Source: Acidimicrobiia bacterium
Lineage (GTDB): Bacteria > Actinomycetota > Acidimicrobiia > Spongiisociales > UBA5794
Reading direction: 5' to 3'
Assembly: GCA_030618675.1 (NCBI GenBank)
Contig: JAUXCV010000059.1
Coordinates: forward strand, 1 to 8,647
DNA length: 8,647 nt
The notes under the pieces are model-generated. The model was not told the DNA's origin. It worked only from the letters and a program-made list of their open reading frames with translations, and did no database searches. Below, in pieces: positions 1 to 4,901 of this stretch. A program made the translations under genes and the position numbers. Positions within the stretch are counted from its first letter, which is position 1. Each line of letters starts with the position of its first letter.

Positions 1-395
1 GGCTCGTCGACGTCCTCGCCCAACACATCGCAACCTACCCCGGAGACGATGGCCTGATCTTCACCGCACCCGCAGGAGGGCCGCTGCGCCGCACCAGCTT
101 CCGCACACGTTTCTGGAAACCCGCCGTCCACTCCTCCGTCGGTGAACCGTGCCGGTTCCACGACATGAGGCACACGCATGTGGCGCTCCTCATCGACCAA
201 GGAGCACACCCATCGGTGATCGCCTCAAGGCTCGGGCACACGTCGGTGCGGACCGTCCTCGACGTCTACGGTCATCTCTTCGAAGGCCTCGACCGCGACA
301 TCGCCGACGCCCTTGATGCGCCCTCCGACGAACCTGCTGCCTACTTTCTGCCTACTTTGGAGCAGAACAAGATCATCGACTTCCCCCAGAAATAG
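1..395 (+). CDS. Tyrosine recombinase (phage/ICE-type integrase), C-terminal part, cut by window edge
   Basis: Site-specific recombinase that would cut and rejoin DNA at attachment sites through a covalent phosphotyrosine. The reading frame is open from base 3 to a TAG at 393-395, giving about 130 C-terminal residues. Three active-site elements are visible: the HDMRHT motif (His codon 159-161, Arg codon 168-170), the LGHT motif (His codon 237-239), and the nucleophile Tyr in VYGHLF (codon 267-269). The first Arg/Lys region and the DNA-binding domains lie outside the window. After the tyrosine there is a tail of about 40 residues. Nothing suggests the visible part is broken. The gene reads towards the 3' end of tRNA-Val, 32 bases away, which is the common position of an integrase at the edge of an element inserted in a tRNA gene. 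The subfamily cannot be set from this part alone. Confidence 0.9.
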   Translation, partial: LVDVLAQHIATYPGDDGLIFTAPAGGPLRRTSFRTRFWKPAVHSSVGEPCRFHDMRHTHVALLIDQGAHPSVIASRLGHTSVRTVLDVYGHLFEGLDRDIADALDAPSDEPAAYFLPTLEQNKIIDFPQK

Positions 396-397
396 CC

Positions 398-422
398 GAA
401 ACCCTTGCAGTGCAAGGGTTTC
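398..422. terminator. Perfect 11-bp stem-loop between integrase and tRNA-Val; possible bidirectional terminator
   Basis: GAAACCCTTGC (398-408) and GCAAGGGTTTC (412-422) are exact inverted repeats around a 3-base loop. The stem begins 2 bases after the integrase stop and ends 5 bases before the 3' end of tRNA-Val, so it could stop transcription from both sides. Neither side has a true T-run; the leftward transcript has only TTTC at the foot of the stem. Being next to the likely element junction, it could instead belong to the attachment region. The symmetry is directly visible; the role is inferred. Confidence 0.5.
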
Positions 423-427
423 AAGCG

Positions 428-499
428 TGGGCGCTACTGGGATTGAACCAGTGACCTCTGCCGTGTCGAGGCAGCGCTCTGCCGCTGAGCTAAGCGCCC
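428..499 (-). tRNA. tRNA-Val (anticodon GAC)
   Basis: This 72-nt cloverleaf has a fully paired 7-bp acceptor stem (GGGCGCT with AGCGCCC), a D-arm GCTC/GAGC, an anticodon stem CTGCC/GGCAG and a T-arm ACTGG-TTCAATC-CCAGT. The discriminator base is A73, as expected for valine. The 7-base anticodon loop reads TCGACAC, so positions 34-36 are GAC. Position 33 is C, whereas U33 is almost invariant in elongator tRNAs. No CCA is encoded. It is the last of three leftward tRNA genes and its 3' end faces the integrase gene, so it is the likely attachment gene of the element to the left. Confidence 0.93.
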
Positions 500-523
500 G
501 TTGTTGGACATTGTATCCCGACG

Positions 524-594
524 AGGCGACGCCGGGACTCGAACCCGGGTAGAGGGTTTTGCAGACCCTTGCCTAGCCACTCGGCCACGTCGCC
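524..594 (-). tRNA. tRNA-Cys (anticodon GCA)
   Basis: This 71-nt cloverleaf has acceptor stem GGCGACG/CGTCGCC and anticodon stem AGGGT/ACCCT around the loop CTGCAAA, so the anticodon is GCA. U33 is present. The T-arm is CCGGG-TTCGAGT-CCCGG and the discriminator is U73, the cysteine identity base. No CCA is encoded. It lies 40 bases downstream of tRNA-Gly and 24 bases upstream of tRNA-Val on the same strand, with no separate promoter evident, so co-transcription of the three is likely. Confidence 0.95.
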
Positions 595-634
595 GAGACC
601 TTTGTCAACAGAGGACGGCCGAAACCGCCCTCCG

Positions 635-707
635 AGCGGATGACCGGATTCGAACCGGCGACCTCAACCTTGGCAAGGTTGCGCTCTACCAGCTGAGCTA
701 CATCCGC
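635..707 (-). tRNA. tRNA-Gly (anticodon GCC)
   Basis: This 73-nt cloverleaf has acceptor stem GCGGATG/CATCCGC, D-arm GCTC/GAGC, anticodon stem CAACC/GGTTG with loop TTGCCAA (anticodon GCC) and T-arm CCGG-TTCGAAT-CCGG. The discriminator is U73, as expected for glycine, and no CCA is encoded. It is the first gene of the leftward Gly-Cys-Val trio. The stop codon of dut lies only 37 bases upstream, so the trio is either read through from dut or uses a promoter overlapping the dut 3' end. A possible -10 hexamer TACTCT (718-723, minus strand) lies at the right distance, but I see no good -35. Confidence 0.96.
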
Positions 708-744
708 GCAGAAGTGAAGAGTACCACGACGCGGCTCGAACAGC

Positions 745-1173
745 CTATGCCCCCGTTGACCCGAATCCTCCCGATCCACGAGTCGAACCGGGGAGTTCGT
801 CGACCGGGATGAACTCCTGAACAGCCACCGGGATCACCACGAACTGGGCGATCCGATCGCCCCGGGCGATCTCGAAACTCTCCCTCGACAGATTGACCAA
901 CACGACCTTGATCTCGCCGCGATAGCCGGCATCGACGAGCCCCGGGCCGTTGACCACCGAGATACCGCTTCGGGCCGCAAGGCCGCTCCGGGGTGTTACG
1001 AGCCCTGCGAATCCGTCGGGAATCGCCACAGCGATCCCGGTTGGAACGACCGCACGTTGCCCGGCGTCCATCGTCACGGGCTCACGCGCGTAGAGGTCGA
1101 CCCCACCGTCACCGGGATGTGCATGCGCGGGAATCGGCAGTCCGTCGTCGAGTCGCTGCAGCGGGATCTTCAT
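745..1173 (-). CDS. dut: Deoxyuridine 5'-triphosphate nucleotidohydrolase (dUTPase)
   Basis: Hydrolyses dUTP to dUMP and pyrophosphate in the cytoplasm, keeping uracil out of DNA and supplying dUMP for thymidylate synthesis. At 142 aa it has normal length for the homotrimeric family. All five dUTPase motifs are present in order: DGGVDLYA (residues 22-29), PRSGLA (61-66), GLVDAGYRGEI (78-88), RIAQFVV (107-113) and the P-loop-like RGSGGFGSTG (132-141), which closes over the nucleotide. The ATG at 1171-1173 is chosen because homology begins there and a GAGGT ribosome-binding site (1182-1186) sits 8 bases upstream; the frame is open further upstream, but that would add 34 residues without family similarity. 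It is divergent from the membrane-protein gene at 1284 and upstream of the tRNA trio. Confidence 0.96.
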   Translation of the reverse strand: MKIPLQRLDDGLPIPAHAHPGDGGVDLYAREPVTMDAGQRAVVPTGIAVAIPDGFAGLVTPRSGLAARSGISVVNGPGLVDAGYRGEIKVVLVNLSRESFEIARGDRIAQFVVIPVAVQEFIPVDELPGSTRGSGGFGSTGA

Positions 1174-1283
1174 ATGCGTGGACCTCGGTCGCTTGGCACG
1201 AATGGTATCGCCGTCAGAGCCACGTCGGTGCCTCAACTGTCGGCACATCGGCGGTATCGTCCCAACATCGACCAAATGGATCC
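1174..1283. other. Divergent intergenic region between dut and the membrane-protein gene
   Basis: This 110-base gap must hold the start signals for both divergent genes. The heptamer GGTATCG occurs twice on the plus strand (1204-1210 and 1253-1259). Weak TANNNT-type -10 candidates exist, for example TATCGT at 1255-1260 for the rightward gene, but none is paired with a convincing -35. No operator, terminator or RNA structure stands out. Confidence 0.3.
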
Positions 1284-2411
1284 ATGGCCAGGAAGAAATC
1301 AGAAACTCAACTCCCCGGCAACAATGGCCGGTGGTTCCTCGAACTCGCAGGGGTAGTCGACCCCCCTCTGAGTCCTACCGAGACGTACACGGAGTTGGAA
1401 GCACTCGAGCCCCCGCCGCCATTCGTCGCATCCGAGAGTGCTGCAGTCACAGCCGGGGCCGCAGCGGTGAGCGGTTCGCTGTCTACGAACGCCAACGGCG
1501 AGACCGCAGGAGACGGTGACACCTTCGTGCCCGTCGCCGCGCGATCAGATGATGGCCTCCCCGATTGGCAGCCCGATGACGTCTCTCCCCGGCTCGGGCG
1601 GCGCGGACTCGGACGGTGGCTGGCCGCAGCACTCCTCGTACTCGTTGTCGTCGCCGTAGGCCTCGCCGTCGTACTGCTCCCACGTGCCGTGCAGAGTGAG
1701 GCCGATGCTCTCGCTGCCGGATACACCCGATCCCTCACAGATCTGCGCAACGAACTCCCCCACTCCCAGGACACCCTTGCAGTCCTCACCGACGCCGCAA
1801 GCACCTCCGAAGCAGTTTCGGCGTCGGTACCAGCGATCGGGGATCTCAACACGCGAGGAACCGTCGTCATCAGCCTCGCCACGACACCGCTGCCATCCAC
1901 GCTTATGTTCGTCCCGCGAGATCCACTTGAAGCGCTTGAACCGACACGCACCACGATGCTGATCCTCGGTGCCGAAGCTGAAGGCATCTCCGGCCGCCTC
2001 GCAACGACGTTCACCTATCGCTCTACCGTGCCGGCCCTCTTCGCAACCCCGGACCTGCCCGTTGAGGCCGACTCTGCGACCACGAACGCCCTGAGCGTGA
2101 CACTCGCCGAATCGCTCGCCGACACGGCACGCCTCGTCGCAGATCTCCCAACCGATCCCACCTTCGCAGAAACGCGGGATCTCGCGACCAAAGCATCCGA
2201 ACGGTATGCACCCTGGCAGTTGGAGTATCTCGACGCTCTGAGAGAGGGCCATACTGCCCGTGCCGCAGATCTCGTTGTCGAACTCGATGCGGCACGTGAT
2301 GACATCGCCGCCGCACTCGACGTCGCCCTTGGAGTCGTCCGAGCCGAAGTGGATCCACGCATCGTCGCTCTCGCCGCCGAGACCGAGACCGCGATCAACG
2401 ATATCCCGTAG
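1284..2411 (+). CDS. Unrecognised single-pass membrane protein with Pro/Ala/Ser-rich cytoplasmic N-terminus
   Basis: I do not recognise this 375-aa protein. Residues 1-110 are rich in Ala, Pro, Ser, Glu and Asp and look disordered; they include the run of four prolines at about 43-46 and, near the start, a more hydrophobic NGRWFLELAGVV stretch that could be a short binding motif. Basic residues (RRGLGR, about 106-111) precede one transmembrane helix, WLAAALLVLVVVAVGLAVVLL, at about 112-132. By the positive-inside rule the following 240 residues are outside. That part has no cysteine, few aromatic residues and is predicted mostly alpha-helical, with Ala/Asp/Glu/Arg-rich segments near the C-terminus. 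The ATG at 1284 is the only usable start: there is no in-frame ATG, GTG or TTG between it and the dut gene. No clear ribosome-binding site is visible, so the mRNA may be leaderless or nearly so. Its stop lies 2 bases from the convergent nrdR stop. Confidence 0.75.
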   Translation: MARKKSETQLPGNNGRWFLELAGVVDPPLSPTETYTELEALEPPPPFVASESAAVTAGAAAVSGSLSTNANGETAGDGDTFVPVAARSDDGLPDWQPDDVSPRLGRRGLGRWLAAALLVLVVVAVGLAVVLLPRAVQSEADALAAGYTRSLTDLRNELPHSQDTLAVLTDAASTSEAVSASVPAIGDLNTRGTVVISLATTPLPSTLMFVPRDPLEALEPTRTTMLILGAEAEGISGRLATTFTYRSTVPALFATPDLPVEADSATTNALSVTLAESLADTARLVADLPTDPTFAETRDLATKASERYAPWQLEYLDALREGHTARAADLVVELDAARDDIAAALDVALGVVRAEVDPRIVALAAETETAINDIP

Positions 2412-2413
2412 CC

Positions 2414-2881
2414 CTACCGGACGCTGATGTCGTCGGACCGCTGCTCGAGGGCCGCGGCTTCTCGCTCGAAGTCCTCCGCCCCCTGGAACTCCATGTACAC
2501 GGACGCGAACCTCAGGTAGGCGACCTCGTCGAGATCACGGAGTTCCGCGAGAACCGCTTTGCCGAGTTCATCACTTGTGACAAGCGCCGACCCTCCACGG
2601 GCTGAAGCCTCGATCCTTGCGACGATGTCATCGATGGCTCCGTCAGCCACGGGTCGATCGGCAAGCGCCGACTCGAGACCGCGGCGCACTTTCTCTCGAT
2701 CGAACGCTTCGCGCCGTCCACTGCGCTTGACGACGGTCGCTCCGATCGCGGGGCGTTCGAACGTGGTGAATCGCTCACCACACACCAGACACTCTCGGCG
2801 ACGTCGAATCGCTCCGCCGCCCTCGGCGGGCCGCGAGTCGACCACACGGGTATCTTCGGTCGCACAAAGCGGACATCTCAT
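2414..2881 (-). CDS. nrdR: Transcriptional repressor NrdR
   Basis: NrdR senses ATP/dATP and represses ribonucleotide reductase genes by binding NrdR boxes. The 155-aa product has the family's usual length and layout. An N-terminal zinc ribbon starts at residue 1 (MRCPLC, Cys3 and Cys6; CLVCGERF, Cys31 and Cys34) and includes the conserved VVDSR and RRRREC segments. An ATP-cone domain follows from about residue 49, with VVKRSGRREAFDREKV as its nucleotide-binding start and a conserved AYLRFASVYMEF segment near 125-136. The start at 2881 is chosen because NrdR proteins begin with MxCPxC; the frame is open 16 codons further, without similarity. The ribosome-binding site is weak (GGAA 4 bases upstream). 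The gene is downstream of the LysM gene on the same strand, 79 bases apart. No ribonucleotide reductase gene is in the window, so its targets lie elsewhere. Confidence 0.96.
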   Translation of the reverse strand: MRCPLCATEDTRVVDSRPAEGGGAIRRRRECLVCGERFTTFERPAIGATVVKRSGRREAFDREKVRRGLESALADRPVADGAIDDIVARIEASARGGSALVTSDELGKAVLAELRDLDEVAYLRFASVYMEFQGAEDFEREAAALEQRSDDISVR

Positions 2882-2901
2882 CGTGTTCCGAAGCGTACTC
2901 C

Positions 2902-2935
2902 ACACCGGGATCGAACCACTCAGGGACACCGGGAT
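2902..2935. repeat. Direct repeat ACACCGGGAT upstream of nrdR
   Basis: The 10-base sequence ACACCGGGAT occurs at 2902-2911 and 2926-2935, a spacing of 24 bases, within the 79-base gap between the LysM gene and nrdR. It is not a palindrome and does not resemble the AT-rich NrdR box. It may be a regulator site or chance in GC-rich DNA. Confidence 0.4.
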
Positions 2936-2960
2936 TACCCGCTACGTACCGTGTTACCGG

Positions 2961-3257
2961 TCAGGCCTCGTCCGGAGACGGGATCTGGAGAACCTCGCCA
3001 ACGCGAATCAGCGATGTCGGCAGATCGTTCAGATCCTGAATCGTCGAGATCATCCCTCGTACGTCTTCGCCCGGAGCGATCGTGTCGACGGAGATAGACC
3101 AGAGCGTGTCACCTGCGTGGACCCGGTAGTCGACCGTCGCGAGGGGATCACCACCGGTCATAGCGTGAACGGCAGTGGCGAGGAGGAGCACGAATGCTGC
3201 AACAGTCGTGGAGATGATGACCAACGCTCGGGCGCTGGTGCTTCGTTGCGAAATCAT
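2961..3257 (-). CDS. Small membrane-anchored LysM protein; candidate SOS cell-division inhibitor (YneA/ChiZ-like)
   Basis: The 98-aa protein has a short basic N-terminus, one hydrophobic segment (about residues 10-33, ending AVHAM, which may be a membrane anchor or cleaved signal), and then a single LysM peptidoglycan-binding domain (about 43-94: YRVHAGDTLWSIS at its start, LIRVGEVLQIP at its end). It should sit at the outer face of the membrane and touch the cell wall. The ATG at 3257 has a strong AGGAGG site (3266-3271) 8 bases upstream; a longer start at 3473 would make the LexA operators coding, so it is rejected. A LysM membrane gene divergent from lexA matches yneA of Bacillus subtilis and Rv2719c (ChiZ) of Mycobacterium tuberculosis, both tied to damage-induced division control; in M. 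tuberculosis nrdR also follows. The LysM call is firm; division inhibition is inferred from position and operators. Confidence 0.85.
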   Translation of the reverse strand: MISQRSTSARALVIISTTVAAFVLLLATAVHAMTGGDPLATVDYRVHAGDTLWSISVDTIAPGEDVRGMISTIQDLNDLPTSLIRVGEVLQIPSPDEA

Positions 3258-3408
3258 CCGTGTCTCCTCCTGGTCGCCAATCTGCCATTCGCCGGCTTTC
3301 GCCGGCCCTGCGCTGTGGGTTTGTTCCCACGATGCGAACGTACCGCCCGGGTGTGACAGAAAACGGAGATCCCTACCACCAATCGAACGTTTGTTCGTCT
3401 CGCTCCGA
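3258..3408 (-). promoter_or_regulatory. Structured 5' leader of the LysM gene
   Basis: If the promoter at 3409-3437 is right, the LysM mRNA has a leader of roughly 145 nt. Read on the minus strand it holds two stem-loops: GTGGG-AACAAA-CCCAC (3315-3330) followed by GCCGGC-GAAA-GCCGGC (3291-3306). The second has a 6-bp all-GC stem capped by a GAAA (GNRA) tetraloop and ends about 20 bases before the AGGAGG ribosome-binding site. They could act on mRNA stability or on translation. There is no U-run, so termination is not suggested. The structures are seen; the function is inferred. Confidence 0.45.
3384..3397. promoter_or_regulatory. LexA operator (SOS box) A
   Basis: CGAACGTTTGTTCG has perfect CGAAC / GTTCG half-sites around a 4-base centre, the Gram-positive and actinobacterial LexA box. 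It lies just downstream of the proposed LysM -10 hexamer, where LexA would block initiation or early elongation. Confidence 0.85.
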
Positions 3409-3437
3409 ACACTACCGAACATCTGTTCGGTAGTCAA
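3409..3437 (-). promoter_or_regulatory. Predicted LysM-gene promoter with LexA box B as spacer
   Basis: On the minus strand a -35 TTGACT (3432-3437) and a -10 TAGTGT (3409-3414, matching TANNNT) are separated by exactly 17 bases. The spacer contains LexA box B, so bound repressor would exclude RNA polymerase. The start of transcription would fall near 3402. Confidence 0.55.
3411..3434. promoter_or_regulatory. LexA operator (SOS box) B, extended palindrome
   Basis: The core CGAACATCTGTTCG (3416-3429) sits in a perfect inverted repeat with 10-bp arms, ACTACCGAAC / GTTCGGTAGT, around ATCT. The core is centred 32 bases from box A and 24 bases from box C. An extra half-site CGAAC lies just to its left at 3406-3410. 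Confidence 0.88.
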
Positions 3438-3439
3438 GT

Positions 3440-3453
3440 CGAACATATGTTTG
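3440..3453. promoter_or_regulatory. LexA operator (SOS box) C
   Basis: CGAACATATGTTTG fits the Bacillus-type consensus CGAACRNRYGTTYG exactly. It overlaps the predicted -35 of lexA (3451-3456), consistent with autorepression, and also lies just upstream of the -35 of the LysM promoter. Confidence 0.85.
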
Positions 3454-3479
3454 GTCTTGACGTCGATCTCCACTAGCGT
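3451..3479 (+). promoter_or_regulatory. Predicted lexA promoter
   Basis: A weak -35 TTGGTC (3451-3456) and a -10 TAGCGT (3474-3479, TANNNT type) are 17 bases apart. LexA box C overlaps the -35. Transcription would start near 3486, leaving a leader of about 20 nt that holds the AAGGG ribosome-binding site (3495-3499). A better-looking TTGACG at 3457-3462 has no -10 at proper distance. Confidence 0.4.
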
Positions 3480-3505
3480 GGCCCCACGCGAACCAAGGGC
3501 ACACC

Positions 3506-4141
3506 GTGGATAGAACGAACGATCTCACCGACCGGCAGCGTCAGATCCTCGATCTGATCAGCGAGACCGTTCGTGGCCGTGGCTATCCGCCGTCGGTTCG
3601 CGAGATCGGTGACGCCGTAGGACTGTCCTCCCCATCAACCGTGCACAGTCACCTGACCGCACTCGAGCGAGCCGGCTATCTCCGTCGCGATCCCAGCAAG
3701 CCGCGGGCGATCGAAGTGATCGACGATGGCTCCTCGGAGGCCTCGCTCCATCGGGCACCCACCCGAGACGTCCCGCTCGTCGGACGGATCGCAGCGGGTT
3801 CCCCGATCCTGGCTGAGGAAGACATCCAGGAGATCTACCCGCTTCCAACCGAACTCGTGGGCAACGATCCCGTCTTCATGCTCGACGTTCGGGGCGACTC
3901 GATGGTCGACGCGGGGATCTTCGATGGCGACTACGTCGTCGTCCGGCGACAGCCGACAGCGAACAACGGTCAGATCGTCGCTGCGCTCGTGGGCGAGGAC
4001 GAAGCCACGGTGAAACGTTTCCGGCGCAAGGACGGTCGGGTCATCCTCGAAGCCGAGAACCCGGCGTACGCCCCGATGGTCTTCACCGAAGGCGTCGAGA
4101 TCCTCGGCATCGTCGTCGCCGTGTTGCGCCGCGTCGAGTAG
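3506..4141 (+). CDS. lexA: LexA repressor, self-cleaving SOS regulator
   Basis: LexA represses DNA-damage genes and cleaves itself when it meets RecA filaments. The 211-aa protein is full length. The N-terminal winged helix-turn-helix covers about residues 1-70, with YPPSVREIGDAVGLSSPSTV as the DNA-reading part. The C-terminal S24 peptidase domain has the Ala97-Gly98 cleavage bond in GRIAAGSP, the catalytic Ser132 in RGDSMVDAGI and Lys170 in ATVKRF. All needed residues are present, so it should be active. The start is GTG at 3506, with AAGGG 6 bases upstream; this matches the usual N-terminus, which begins a few residues before LTDRQRQIL. It is divergent from the LysM gene, shares three operators with it and probably represses itself. 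Its stop is one base from the convergent dapF stop. Confidence 0.98.
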   Translation: MDRTNDLTDRQRQILDLISETVRGRGYPPSVREIGDAVGLSSPSTVHSHLTALERAGYLRRDPSKPRAIEVIDDGSSEASLHRAPTRDVPLVGRIAAGSPILAEEDIQEIYPLPTELVGNDPVFMLDVRGDSMVDAGIFDGDYVVVRRQPTANNGQIVAALVGEDEATVKRFRRKDGRVILEAENPAYAPMVFTEGVEILGIVVAVLRRVE

Positions 4142-4142
4142 G

Positions 4143-4901
4143 TCAGTCGACCGTTCCGCGGTAGACGATCGCTGCCGGGCCGGTCATCCAGGCGCCTGCG
4201 TCGTCGAATTCGATCAGCAATTCACCGCCCGGCAGAGCGACGGTGACGGCATCGCCGAGTTCCTGAACGGCTCGTGCTGCGAAGGCAGCCGCCGCCGAAC
4301 CGGTTCCCGACGCCTGGGTCTCCCCCACCCCGCGCTCCCACACTCGCACCTTGATCCGATTCCCTTCGTCGAACTCGACGAACTCGACGTTCGAGCCGTC
4401 GGGGAAGATGGCATCCTGTTCGACCGTCGGCCCGATTCCCCCAACGTCCGCTTCGTCGACATCGTCGACGAAGAGCACGGCGTGGGGATTGCCCACACCC
4501 ACTGGCCGCACAGCGTGTCCGGCCACGATCAGCTCTTCCGTCCGGAAAGCGTGTGGCACGCCGACGAACGCTCGCACGATGCCGCCGGGCAGGACCGTTG
4601 CAGGATGGTCGCCCACCGCGGATCGGATGGTCAGCGCGGGGCCGTTCACGATGTCATGTTCAACGGCGATGAGAGCGACACAACGCAGACCGTTGCCGCA
4701 CATCTCCGCCTCGCCACCGTCGGCGTTCCAGTAGCGCATCGCGACGGTGGCCGCATCGACAGCGGTGATCTCGAGGATCCCGTCGGCGCCGATCCCTGTC
4801 TTTCGTCCGCACAACTCGGCGATGCGCTCGGGCGAGAGCGCGAGCGGTTCCGTCACGACGATGAAGTCGTTGCCGAGTCCCTCAGCTTTCACGAAATCCA
4901 T
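4143..4901 (-). CDS. dapF: Diaminopimelate epimerase-family protein with Ser in place of the second catalytic Cys
   Basis: DapF interconverts LL- and meso-2,6-diaminopimelate, the last step to the peptidoglycan cross-linker and lysine precursor, using two cysteines as acid and base. This 252-aa protein is slightly short. It shows the family landmarks: GLGNDF (Asn11), WNADGGEAEMCGNGLRC with first catalytic Cys68, GVGNPHAV (Asn139), GSNVEFV (Asn171) and WERGVGET (Glu189, Arg190). Where most DapF proteins have ACGTG, this one reads ASGTG: residue 198 is Ser (codon TCG, bases 4308-4310). No other Cys is nearby. The rest of the site is intact, so it may use Ser, be slow, or act on another substrate. 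The ATG at 4901 overlaps the miaA end by 13 bases and has AAGGA (4908-4912) 6 bases upstream, inside miaA. It is the last gene of the rny-miaB-miaA-dapF operon. Confidence 0.93.
   Translation of the reverse strand: MDFVKAEGLGNDFIVVTEPLALSPERIAELCGRKTGIGADGILEITAVDAATVAMRYWNADGGEAEMCGNGLRCVALIAVEHDIVNGPALTIRSAVGDHPATVLPGGIVRAFVGVPHAFRTEELIVAGHAVRPVGVGNPHAVLFVDDVDEADVGGIGPTVEQDAIFPDGSNVEFVEFDEGNRIKVRVWERGVGETQASGTGSAAAAFAARAVQELGDAVTVALPGGELLIEFDDAGAWMTGPAAIVYRGTVD

Noticed and set aside
401..572. Shared ACCCTTGC-like words in the stem-loop at 398-422 and in tRNA-Cys, as a possible recombination repeat
   Set aside because: The identity is only about 8 bases and falls in the tRNA-Cys anticodon arm; chance is enough.
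993..1283. Upstream extension of the membrane-protein frame
   Set aside because: It overlaps the well-supported dut gene on the opposite strand and its peptide is Arg-rich shadow coding.
1307..2398. Several minus-strand frames opposite the membrane-protein gene
   Set aside because: They are low-complexity Ser/Arg/Ala or Gly/Arg/Cys-rich shadows without motifs, and the plus-strand frame has a clear membrane helix and sensible composition.
2900..2925. T-arm-like sequence GGTTCGATCC on the minus strand upstream of nrdR, possible tRNA remnant
   Set aside because: The flanking bases do not form a 5-bp T-stem and no acceptor or anticodon arm is present.
3258..3473. N-terminal extension of the LysM protein from a start at 3473
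   Set aside because: It would run through all three LexA operators and both hairpins, has no similarity to LysM proteins, and the start at 3257 has a strong AGGAGG.
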